Origin: Coniferiporia sulphurascens
Taxonomy: Eukaryota > Basidiomycota > Agaricomycetes > Hymenochaetales > Hymenochaetaceae
Assembly: GCA_002794785.1 (NCBI GenBank)
Contig: NBBA01000013.1
Coordinates: 992,001-1,056,000, forward strand
DNA: 64,000 bases
Reading direction: 5' to 3'
A program made the position numbers and the translations under genes. Of this stretch, positions 47,285 through 57,162 are shown one piece after another (position 1 is the stretch's first letter; each line of letters starts with the position of its first letter). The notes under the pieces are model-generated. The model did not search any database. It had not been told where the DNA came from and was given only the letters and a program-made list of their open reading frames with translations.

Positions 47285-48609
47285 GCATACCTGTATCTTT
47301 TCTTTCTCAAGGGTAAACATATCATTCAACTACTGCGATGTGGAAGTGCGTTGTGTGTTGGACGTTCTTTCTGGGTTCCTCCAACAAGATCAGTAATCCT
47401 CCGTCGTCATCCTGACTCGCTTTTGTCCAAACTACTCTTGGCTTCTTTGAAGCGCACGGCTTATGCCCTGGCTTCCAGTGATGCGTTTAGCATAGCCTCG
47501 GCCTGAATTCCCTTCTCCGACGTCCGTTTTACCAGTTTCAACAAACATTATCCTACGTCATTTATAGAATGAGTAACAGGGAAAAGAGCTAATTTTCCCC
47601 TGGATGTCGAGATGCTATCCAAGCTGGTGGGGTGGTGTTGTCGGTGTTATGGTTGCGCGTTTCGGTAGGATTCGAGTGCCGATCACTCTCGTTTTGCTTT
47701 TATGCTAACCAAAACTAAAACCTTGCAGGAACACGACCATCTGGTATGTTATTTTCCATTCCAACGGAAATCCGGTGCCCCACCTCCTTTGCTGGTGTAA
47801 TTCTGAAGGTTCTTTGTTATGGAAATGTGGTATCTGCTCAGAAGCCATTTATGCCACATAACAAATGTTTTTCTCCCGTCAACTAGGAGCTCGCGTTGAT
47901 ACGTGGTCTGATGGTTAGTAATATGCATGATTTCTTCCTGATCCTACCTAGGACATCCTGCACCTTCCACCGTGTACTCGCGACTCAGGCTTGCTTCCGT
48001 CCGGTCTTGCGCTACTACGTGCGCGAGATGCTCGGCGGCATGATGCTTTTTCTGTTTTCGCACCGGACGATGGCGGCCGTTTGCTCCCCACTGGCCTGTG
48101 GCCTGGCAGTGCTCGAGACGCTGCGGTCTCTTGCGAAGAATGCGCGAGCGGAAAGAGGGAGTGCTGAACTACGCGTAAGTGTCGCTAGATGCCGTGCGTG
48201 ATAAGTGGTGGCGAGGCGAAGGCGAAGGCGCCGAGTCAATAGGCGTGGGTGTAGGTATTGCAAAGCAAAATCGCATCAAGTTTATGCTCGAGCCTGACTG
48301 CTCGCATACCTGCTTTTCGTACTCCTTTCAAGCGGTGTTTGACCTACTTCTCTCATCAGTAACAGCCGCACACTTCTCTTTCTAGATCTCATATTATATT
48401 AGGTCTGTTTTGTTCAGTGTAATTTTGTGAATAATTGTCGCTGTAATTGCTCATGCATACTACTTTTTTCGCGCTATTTCGCACAAACGAAACGTACGGA
48501 TATCTGTGATATCTGTTAAAAGGTTTAAATTGACAATATATGTGCGACTCGGTGGCATGACACGAACTAACTACGACCCATGATAAGTAATCTGAGACGA
48601 GTGAATGTC
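47285..48609. other. Long stretch with no confident gene
   Basis: About 1.3 kb. Several consensus splice sites occur on the plus strand (acceptors near 47729, 47886 and 47953; donors after 47744 and 47913) and would join small in-frame blocks ending CEECASGKREC at about 48166. I could not find a convincing start, and one implied intron is only about 38 bases, so I list it as a finding rather than a gene. 48380-48600 is AT-rich. Confidence 0.35.
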
Positions 48610-48719
48610 GGCCTGATGGTCTAGTAGTATGATTCCTTGTTAGGGTTATTACTCGATCACAACTGTGAGAGAGTATTACGTTATCGAGGAGGTCCTGGGT
48701 TCAATTCCCAGTTAGGCCC
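48610..48719 (+). tRNA. tRNA-Pro (AGG) with a 38-base intron
   Basis: Acceptor stem GGCCTGA pairs with TTAGGCC (48712-48718). Anticodon stem CCTTG pairs with CGAGG (48685-48689). Loop TTAGGG-T has AGG at 48642-48644. The T arm is CTGGG TTCAATT CCCAG. The intron, 48646-48683, follows base 37 as usual. A T run right after the gene (48720-48724) is a Pol III terminator. Confidence 0.88.
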
Positions 48720-48986
48720 TTTTTCCCCTTCGCAATTAAAATTTTTTGGCTGAGAGACTTGTAGCTCTATGTTCTCCCCATCTTCTGCAATAATCCCAGA
48801 TTTTTAGCTGCAGAATTGCAGGACTTGTGGGCCTAGCAAGTTTTCTTCCCTACAGTTTGAGCAGAGGTTCATTGCCACAGCTGGTTTTCAAATTCTGACA
48901 GCTGTCATCTGTTGGTGAAAGTATCACCAAGGAGGAAATAAACATGGGTACGGGACCTTCGACATATTACTAAAGTACTGAAGAAA

Positions 48987-49131
48987 CGAAGCTGAACTGG
49001 GAATTGAACCCGGGACCTCAAGGTCTGCGAGGCTACACTATGAAAGAGAAAAGTAAACTCTTGACTGCTGTGGTTAGGCTAAGAGGTGATGTATACGCGC
49101 AAGACAGATGCGCTATGCCTGGTCAGCTTCG
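48987..49131 (-). pseudogene. tRNA-like relic or unusual intron-containing tRNA
   Basis: On the minus strand a good T arm with preceding GAGGTC (CCGGG TTCAATT CCCAG) is followed by TCAGCTTCG (48987-48995), which pairs perfectly with CGAAGCTGA at 49123-49131. TCTGT (about 49110) can pair with GCAGA (about 49030), framing a CTTGCG loop with possible TGC anticodon and an intron of about 70 bases. The D arm is several bases too short for a standard tRNA. A degraded tRNA copy is more likely than a working gene. Confidence 0.35.
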
Positions 49132-49163
49132 TTCTGATTACTAATTGACCATACCGTGTATCA

Positions 49164-49245
49164 GCCGCAATAGCTCAGTTGGGAGAGCAGTAGACTGAAG
49201 TACTTCGTATTCTAAAGGTCACCCGTTCGATCCGGGTTTGTGGCA
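49164..49245 (+). tRNA. tRNA-Phe (GAA) with a 9-base intron
   Basis: GCCGCAA acceptor pairs with TTGTGGC, plus discriminator A at 49245. D arm TAGCTCAGTTGGGAGAGCA, anticodon GAA at 49197-49199, intron 49201-49209 after base 37, then TCTAA, AGGTC and T arm ACCCG TTCGATC CGGGT. It closely resembles fungal tRNA-Phe. The 27-43 pair is a mismatch (G/A). Confidence 0.9.
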
Positions 49246-49559
49246 TTACTTTTGTTTTGCTCCAATGTATGCTTTATTTTTCTGATATTAAATGCTTCAT
49301 TTGAAGTGTTTTTGCGGGCGATTCGCCTAAGACGCTTCTGCTTTGTGTGTATTTTCAAGCTCGCGCTGATTGTGAAGTACGGGGACATTATGGAAAACAC
49401 CGTCCCTGTATGCACTCATGTACAATTTACAAGCTCGATCTACTGAGACCCAACTACATTTACAGACGACGTCTTGCTCCGGATAAAGTACATACATTGA
49501 TGGTTTGAGATTGCATCATCCACGACAATTGACCTAATCTACGAGAATGCGGTCGCACC
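49246..49559. other. Intergenic between tRNA-Phe and UFD1 3' end
   Basis: About 310 bases, T-rich at the start (Pol III termination of the tRNA near 49251). Nothing else seen. Confidence 0.4.
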
Positions 49560-51244
49560 CTAGTCACTGTCGACGTATATGACCTCGTCATCGTCCACAC
49601 CCCAGTCCGGCGTTGGACTGCGTTCGCGCTGCTTCTGAGCCGAGCGCGAATTTCGTGCCGGTGGGCGAGGCACTCGCGCCCCACCTGCACCCACTGGCCC
49701 GTCTGCAGCGGCGCGTTGCGGAGCATTATTGCTGAGTGTATTCCCTTTACCCCACGTCGCCCCGGTGGCATTCTCTTCTTTCTCTTTCTCTTTCTCTTTC
49801 TCTTTCCCTTTCCCCTTTGCACTAGTCGAGGCGGGTGTACTTGTACCTGAGCGGCCGGAGAGTGTGCTACCCCCGCCCGAAAAGGATGGCCCAGCGGGGG
49901 TGCTACCGTCATCCGCCTTAGCAGGACGGTTGTAGGGAACCACCTTGAAGCCAAAGAAGAGTTTGCCGTGGGGGAGATTCAGCGGGGCAGGCGCGCCGGA
50001 ACCCGACTCGAGAGTCTCGTTGGTGATCACTCGCCTTTTGCTGTAAACAATGTCAGGAACGTACGAAATATATCAGAAGTTATCAAACTTACTCGGTACG
50101 GAAGACTTTACTACTTTCGTTCATACTCTCAATTCCTCTCTGACTAACCCCCCGCCCCTTCGTCTTCCGGCCATTTAATGTCTCGCCCTTCCCCTTGAAG
50201 CTCTCCCATTTTTCACCTCCCTTTGACACCGCAGTCTCCCCCGTCGAAGTACCGGCGAATGCACCCGACAGGGCAGACGGAGGTCTTGATGAGCCGGGCG
50301 TGGACGAGTTCACGTCTATTTTTAGCTTCGATGCCATTGTCGGTGGCGGCGCGGCCTTCGGACGCTCCGGCTCTTTATAACCAACAGGTGCCGCAAAGTC
50401 GACCTCCAAGTCTGTATCGAGGACACTAATTCCACCGCCACCAGGTTGTGTCTCCATAATTAAGAGGTCAAAGACTATGCTGTTGTAGCTAATTTCAATA
50501 ATATCGCCCTGCGTCAAGGCGGAGAAATTCCGCAATGCGTGCTCTAGGCTGTTAAGACAAGTCAGCTTGTGCCACAGCACTATCACGAGTGGTATACACA
50601 TACACGGCCTTTGGGTCGGAAATTTCTAGGAAATGGACCGACTGCGCTTGGAGCTTAACGAAGCGACCCTTTGAGAGCTCTGCACCCGTAATGCGGATCG
50701 GATCGCCTTCGTTCAGCCGCAAAGTCTTCATCATCCAATATGGTAGATGGACGCAGCCCTCCTCGGCGATAAATTCCAGGACACCTGCATGAGTTGAGGC
50801 GGCAGGGTTCTGTGGATTGCTAAGCTTGAACATCCAGGGCGACTCCAAATCCAAGGCCGTCAGATTCGCGAGCGCCGAGGGCGGCATAATTACTGAAGTT
50901 CTGTGTTAGTGCACGATTTCCGTTGAGGTAGAGTTAGCGACTCACTCTTGCCGCCGTAACTTAAGTTGGTACGCTCATTGCCGGGCAGCATGGCCACGCT
51001 ATACGCTTTCATATATTCATCGTAATGCCGCGCTGGCCTCCTCATCTGGTTAGGATTAAAGCCGCCACCAAATCCCCTGCATACATGGGTGAGCACGAGC
51101 CACCAACTCAAATAGTAGATTACGCACTGGGCGAGCTGTGCGAAGAGGCCGCCTGGCCCGGCGCCGCCAAATGGATCATCTCCACCAAACTACATAACAT
51201 GTTAGCAAAATTATTCGTATATACGAGGGCGTCCTTGTTACCAT
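49560..51244 (-). CDS. UFD1: Ubiquitin fusion degradation protein UFD1
   Basis: Substrate-recruiting partner of Npl4 and Cdc48. The start I infer is ATG at 51244-51242 followed at once by a 52-base intron, giving MFGGDDPFGGAGPGGLFAQL then GFGGGFNPNQMRRPARHYDE. Conserved body: SVAMLPGNERTNLSYGGKII, MPPSALANLTALDLESPWMF, FIAEEGCVHLPYWMMKTLRL and LEHALRNFSALTQGDIIEIS then VFDLLIMETQPGGGGISVLD. The C-terminal part has MASKLKIDVNSSTPGSS, then HGKLFFGFKVVPYN and a Lys/Glu repeat, ending VDDDEVIYVDSD at 49560. The double-psi-barrel residues are intact. Confidence 0.93.
49771..49818 (-). repeat. Hexanucleotide repeat coding Lys-Glu in UFD1
   Basis: Repeats of GAGAAA (minus strand) code the KEKEKEKEKEE segment in the low-complexity tail of UFD1. 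Such a tract is prone to length change. Confidence 0.85.
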
Positions 51245-51442
51245 TGAAAGATAATTTGAGCGATGTTTGTACGTGAAGTAGATGGCGGTGAAGGGGCAAG
51301 GTGTACGCGCAAGTCCCGACGCGCTGCACGACGCATACGTCCTTCCTATTACGGAATCACTTAGCTAATCCGTTATGGCTCGTCTATCTTCACGCGTCTC
51401 TACTATTAGCCCGTTTATTTCCTCATCTTCGTCCGCTGCAAC
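51245..51442. promoter_or_regulatory. Divergent promoter of UFD1 and CCT4
   Basis: 198 bases separate the two start codons of two protein-quality-control genes. AT/GC mixed with no clear TATA element. Confidence 0.45.
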
Positions 51443-53503
51443 ATGTCTTCGTCAATGCAGCCAAAAGTCGTGGCGGGTGCAGGTAACACCGGCGCAAATA
51501 GGTCTTTCAATGACAAGGCAAGTTTGCCTGCGGAATTTTGTCGAGAAGCTGAAGCTGACGACGCGTCGATGCACAGAGCAAACCGCAGGAAGTGCGTCTG
51601 TCGAACATGACGGCGGCAAAAGGTCATTTGTGCATGAAGAAAGCAATCGTGGAAGCTGACAACTGTCATGATGTGCAGCGATTAGCGATGCCGTGCGGAC
51701 ATCCCTGGGTCCAAGGGGTATGGACAAGATGGTGCGTTAATGCTACGGAAATTAGTCGATTTGCTCTTATGTCGCCCCCCAGATACAAACGCCTAAAGGA
51801 GAGGTCATTATCACGAATGACGGTGCCACCATCCTAAAGAGTATTCAGGCTCTCCACCCGGCTGCAAAAATGGTACGCATATTGTCTGCCATTTCCTCTC
51901 CGGTACTGATATTCCCTCTCAGCTTGTGGATCTATCCGCGGCACAAGACATCGAAGCCGGCGATGGTACGACATCGGTCGTTGTACTCGCCGGTAGCCTT
52001 CTGGGAGCCGCGGAGAAGATGCTGGAAAAGGGGATGCACCCAACTATCATTGCCGAGTCGTTCACTAAGGCAGCTGCAAAATCGGTCGAATATCTGACTG
52101 AAATTTCGACGCCGGTGGATCTTAGTGATAGGGCAAGCTTACTCCGCGCGGCAACGACCTCCTTGTACTCAAAGGTAGGCGACCCTCGGCTTGGCGTGAT
52201 ATTTTCAGAAAGCTGATCTCATCCAGATTGTATCACAATACTCGTCAACCCTTGCTCCTATTGCTGTCTCTGCGGTCACCCGTTTAGCTACGGCGACCTC
52301 ATCAAATGTTGATCTCCGTGATGTGCGCATTGTGAAGAAGGTAGGGGGGACGATCGAGGACACGGAACTGGTAGACGGCGTGGTTTTAAACCAGAACGTC
52401 GTCGTAGCAGGAGGCGGACCGACACGTGTAGAGAAGGCAAAAATTGGGATCATTCAATTCCAGCTCAGTGCTCCCAAACCGGACGTAAGCTATGTCTCCT
52501 GCTGGCTAGAACGGGTACTAAGGCAATTGATTTTGCAGATGGACAACACCGTTATCGTAAATGACTATCGCCAGATGGACAAGATCTTAAAAGAGGAGCG
52601 CCAGTATCTCCTCAACCTGTGCAAACGTATCAAAAAAGCAAACTGTAATGTGCTGCTAATCCAGAAATCGATCCTGCGCGACGCCGTCACCGACCTCTCC
52701 CTGCACTTTCTCGCGAAACTCAAAATCCTCGTCGTCAAAGACGTCGAGCGCGACGAGATCGAGTTCCTCTCGAAGAGCCTGGGGTGCAAGCCTATCTCGG
52801 ACATCGAGGCGTTCACTGAGGACAAGCTCGGTGTGGCGGAGCTCGTCGAGGAGACGAGCAAGGCCGGCGCGAAGTTCGTCAAGATCACGGGTGTGCGGAA
52901 CCCAGGTCGCACGGTGAGCGTGCTTGCCATGGGTGCGAACTCACTTGTGCTCGAGGAGAACGAGCGCTCGCTGCACGATGCGCTGTGCGTCGTGCGCTGT
53001 CTCGTCAAGAAGCGGTACGTCTCGTACCACTACTCGACGCGAATTCCCAGAGCATACTGACCATCTCTTTCTTTCGTAAACTTCAGAGCGCTGATCGCAG
53101 GCGGCGGCGCGCCAGAGATTCACGTTTCACGCGCTCTGTCGCAATACGCACACACGCTGAAAGGCATGGAGGCGTACTGCTTCCAGGCATACGCGGACGC
53201 GCTCGAGGTCATCCCGACGACGCTCGCGGAGAACGCGGGCATGAACCCGATCGCGATCGTGACCGAGCTGCGTAACCGGCATGCCCTCGGCGAGCGCAAC
53301 GCAGGGATCAACGTGCGGACGGTACGTGTCTCGGTAATTTTCCTTTGGTTACTTCTCAATTCTCTTCTTTTCAGGGCTTGATCTCGAATATTTTGGAGGA
53401 GGACGTCGTGCAGCCGCTTCTCGTGTCGACGAGCGCACTTGAGCTTTCGACGGAGACTGTGTGCTTGCTCTTGCGCATCGACGACTACGTACAGGCCCGA
53501 TAG
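51443..53503 (+). CDS. CCT4: Chaperonin TCP-1 subunit delta (CCT4)
   Basis: One of eight subunits of the cytosolic chaperonin folding actin and tubulin. Start [21 protein letters not shown] first intron has a GC donor (51518-51576). Then [20 protein letters not shown] and [13 protein letters not shown]; the nucleotide site [14 protein letters not shown] and [80 protein letters not shown]; and [20 protein letters not shown]. The end is [16 protein letters not shown] at 53501-53503. No frame break. Confidence 0.96.
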
Positions 53504-53668
53504 ACACACATGTAGAAGAATACAACATATTGTAATTGATCTCATTGTTGATTTCCTCATTGACTGCTGCAAACCGAGCCCAGATAAAGCGTTGCAAATG
53601 GTAAATGTAGTGTAGTGTATCGCGAGGAATAATTATACATGGCACATGAATAATACAGATATGGACGA

Positions 53669-54940
53669 TCATGCAGTAACAACAGTGGAAGACGAAGCAG
53701 CCGCGGGGGCTGCCTCCGGCCCACCCTTCTTCGGTCGGCTACGCCCCCATTTTACGTTGACGCGCGAGTCGTCGATCTCGAGACCGCCGGCCCACGCCTC
53801 TGCCGCACTCTCGGCGGAGGCGCGGTCCGTGAAGTTCACAAACGCACAGCGCGACTTGGCGACGTGCACGACGGACTTGATCTGCGCGGGGGAGACGGAG
53901 GACAGCGTCTGTGCGGCACGTGTGCGGATGCTCTGCTCCGAGGCCGAGGCTGGGAGGGAGGAGAGGAAGATGGAGGTCTAGTGGCGGTAAGTATTAGAAA
54001 GCAATCTATAAAGATAGACTCCGTAAGGAGAACGTACAATTGTCTGGTCTTCCGGAGGTTTTAAGCCCTGCGCCTCTGCGTTCCCTGCGAGAATCTTGCG
54101 TGCAACAGGGTCGTTGCGGCCGTAATACCGGTCCTGCATGTTCTGCTTCGATAATTCGTTGTCCGCCGGTATCTCGTGTCTATGAAAGGACGTCAGTACG
54201 TCATGTCTCAAGCACGGACGAAGATGAAGAATGTACCGATAGGGACACTCGTTCCCGCGTGTGCACTCGCCCTTGACGAAGAACGAGCAGATCTTTGGCC
54301 GATTGCGTTTGTAATACGGGTCCGTACGTGCCAACTGCTTCAACATTTCCTTCCCCGCCGACTGTGCACGGCCCGAGTCCAACAAAGTCTTGTTTCCATC
54401 AAGCTACGCCGAGTCACAGACACAATCAGCACCAATCACCCCACGCGAAACATCAGGGCACGCGCACCTTGCCGTCCATGTTCTGCGCGTAATACTCGCG
54501 GTTAATGTCGCTGCTCGGGGCCTGGTTTTTGAGCGCGAGCGCGGTGTCGCGGACCTGCGTCGGGAGGCCGTACTCGAGGTCAAGCAGACACGTCTGGCAC
54601 ACGTTCTTGATCTTTGCGCATGTCTGGCATACTACTGTGGCCTTGAAACGCATGCCTGCCCCTGGGTTCCAGCGGAAGACTGAGAAGGGCCGCGCGCAGG
54701 CACCACACGCGCGGGCGTACTCCTGCTTCGACTGAAGAAGGGAATTAGATGATTGAGGTATAGGATAAGTCAGACCGAAGAAACGTACCATGCGGACGAA
54801 TGCATTGTCGCCCAAGCCTGCATGTTGGAGTGAGCTAGCAGCCTCAAAGAACGAGAAAAGGACTACGCACAGGTCTCACAGAGAATCGGAAACTCGCTCT
54901 GTTCCCAGCCCGCTTTGTTGATGTCTGCTTTCGGCGGCAT
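53669..54940 (-). CDS. SLT11: Pre-mRNA splicing factor RBM22/SLT11 (ECM2)
   Basis: NineTeen-related factor that contacts the U6 internal stem-loop and helps hold the catalytic RNA core. Start 54940, [20 protein letters not shown]. Zinc cluster: [47 protein letters not shown] finger [19 protein letters not shown] follows, then [20 protein letters not shown]. The C-terminal RRM is [20 protein letters not shown] and [20 protein letters not shown]. Stop 53669. It is head to head with the U6 snRNA gene. Confidence 0.93.
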
Positions 54941-55093
54941 GTCTAGATGGTGCAGGCGGTGAGCGAAGTGAGTGCACGATGGAGGAGACCGCGGCGTCGA
55001 AAACGTGAGCAATGACTAAGCAAGCTGCAAGGACCCGCCCACTGACCGAAACTCGAAACTGCTGCATTGGGTAAAATTAGCGCACGAAGAACA

Positions 55094-55119
55094 GTGTCCC
55101 CTTCGGGGTGACATACGAA

Positions 55120-55150
<31 letters not shown>

Positions 55151-55215
55151 GGCCCCTGCACAAGGATGACACGCTTTTCAGAGTGGAATGCACTTCGGTG
55201 CACAATATTTATTTT
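55094..55215 (+). ncRNA. U6: U6 spliceosomal snRNA
   Basis: The 5' hairpin GTGTCCCCTTCGGGG is followed by the diagnostic AATTGGAACGATACAGAGAA with the ACAGAGA box, then GATTAGCATGGCCCC and AAGGATGACACGC (AGC triad and internal stem-loop 5' side). The 3' part TTTTCAGAGTGGAA is less standard and carries an additional TGCAC-TTCG-GTGCA hairpin (55188-55201). A T4 run at 55212-55215 and a T5 run at 55221 can end Pol III transcription. The exact 3' end is uncertain. Confidence 0.92.
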
Positions 55216-56327
55216 GTTTGTTTTTCCTCTACTATTCAATGGGTTGTTTCCTTGAGACTGTTGACTTTTTGACTGCTTTCTGAGTTGTATTCATAATACA
55301 GCTATGTGTTTTGGCACGATAAAACAAGAAATTGGAAAGACACCTCTTTTCAATTGTATGTTTAGTCTGATTAGTTACAATACTCAGCCATATAGTATTA
55401 AGGAGATTGTTTAGACTCCGGAACATAATGACCATAGAATAGAGGTGGGTAATAGGATTCGATTAACTTGTCAGGGCACGCACGAAAACCAGGAATGCGC
55501 AGAGAACACCCGTGACGAATAGCAGAGTGGGGACTTCGTCAGAAACAAGTTTATTGTTAGAATATATGACCATCACAGACACACATTTCTTTAGACGTGG
55601 ATTTATTTGACCCGTAGAGAAGTGCTTAGAGAAGCGCCTGGTGAGTCAGGAGTCGCAGTATGCTATACTCGGAACACTCAGTGATCAGTCGCTATACCAG
55701 CCCGCCATAGCCACCACCGAGGTCCCAACAAAAGTGATAAAAGAGTAGCGCCTACAGGTGCGGCGACGTTGACTGTAACGGGAAGGATAGGCGCCTCGAG
55801 CAGCGCTAGCGAGTTGGAAACATACAATTCTGCCAGGTATGATGACGATGATTGAGTTGTCTCAGGCGCTAGTGACTACTTCATAAGGGGAGGGGCTCAG
55901 GTTGCAGGCGCTTCCGAGTGCTCAGAAGTACTAAGATACCCTGCAGCTTCGGTAGAGCGCGGTTCCGGATGTTCATCTTTTGCGGATGCTAGCTCCTGAG
56001 ATTAACGGATGAAAATTGAAGCAAGGAACGTCCGAGGGAGTCATTAAGTTTCTTCAAGTTGGGGCGGCAGTTGGCTTCACCGAGTCATTCTACAAATTCT
56101 TCAGTGCTAGAGAACAATGCAAGCCCCTGCACGGAAGAGGGGAAATAGTTTTGTATACAACTTGCACCTTCGAATGCGACTCGGAGACATACTGAGAAGT
56201 TATGGTGACAATTCAAGAAGGAGGCAGACTAAGCGAAGATTGAAGCACTTGCTATATGCGGAATTGACGGCGATCACCTTGGCTGTAATAGGCCAATCGC
56301 GTCCCCGGCGTACAGTCGACGACGACG
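55216..56327. other. Intergenic stretch U6 to BET3
   Basis: About 1.1 kb. It contains the possible decayed fragment at 55678-56000 and, at 55470-55560 on the minus strand, a short hydrophobic frame ending VFVRALTS. Otherwise AT-rich without genes; the last 200 bases must hold the BET3 promoter. Confidence 0.35.
55678..56000 (-). pseudogene. Possible decayed Ser/Thr-rich membrane-protein fragment
   Basis: One minus-strand frame reads LASAKDEHPEPRSTEAAGYL and STSEHSEAPAT, a stop, APPLMK, a stop, then SLAPETTQSSSSYLAELYV and a hydrophobic LPVTVNVAAPVGATLLSLLL with GPRWWLWR. The text looks coding (Ser/Thr/Glu-rich stalk plus membrane helix) but has two in-frame stops. Low certainty. Confidence 0.3.
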
Positions 56328-57162
56328 ATGGCGACGACGAGCAAGCAGTACAAGGCCATCGGCGAGGACCTCTGGAAGGGGCGTACGGAGAAGATCGTGA
56401 GTCGCGCTCGACCCGTCCCCGTCCTCGTTTCGCGGAACGCTGAACACCGCGATTATTGGCAGAACGCGGAACTGTTCGCGATGACCTACGGTGCGCTCGT
56501 CGTGCAGCTCATACAGGACTACGAGGACTACGCGGAAGTCAACACGCAGCTCGAGCGCATGGGGTACAACATCGGCACGCGCCTTATCGAGGACTTCCTC
56601 GCGCGCAGCAACCTCGGCCGCTGTGCGGACTTCAGGGAGACAGGCGAGGTCGTGTCCAAGGTGCCATCACGGCGTCTAGTCTGCAGCTTATGGTGCTTGC
56701 TTATCCCTTTTCTCTCCTCTCTCGCGCAGGTCGGGTTCAAGTCGTTTTTGAATATATCGCCGACTGTGACGCATAGTGCACCTGCACCGGCCGCCAAGTC
56801 CTCCGCAGCACCCCAGGTCGCCGCATCTTCAGCGCCTGGCACCTTCTTCACGCTAACGTTCGACGAGAACCCGCTCGCCGAATTCGTCGAGCTTCCCGAT
56901 GAGGCGCTGCAGGGTGGGCTGTGGTACAGCAACGTGTTCTGCGGTGTCATTCGCGGCGCACTGGAGATGGTATGCGTCCCACGTTTTGCAGGGTTTTGAG
57001 AGACGATCACTTACCATGTCCTTGTTTCCTACTCGGGCGCAGATACAAATGCAGGTAGAAGCCACGTTTGTAAGCGATGTCCTGCGGGGCGACGAGACCA
57101 CGGAGATGCGCGTCAAGCTCGTGAAGTACCTGGAAGAGGAACTGCCTGCCGGCGAAGACTGA
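56328..57162 (+). CDS. BET3: TRAPP complex subunit BET3 (TRAPPC3)
   Basis: Core TRAPP subunit for ER-to-Golgi vesicle tethering and Ypt1/Rab1 activation. Start [20 protein letters not shown], then [40 protein letters not shown] and [19 protein letters not shown], containing the Cys that is acylated in the family. After [14 protein letters not shown] an Ala/Ser/Pro insert ([15 protein letters not shown]) is a lineage addition. Then [35 protein letters not shown] and [20 protein letters not shown], stop 57160-57162. Three introns close in phase. Confidence 0.95.
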
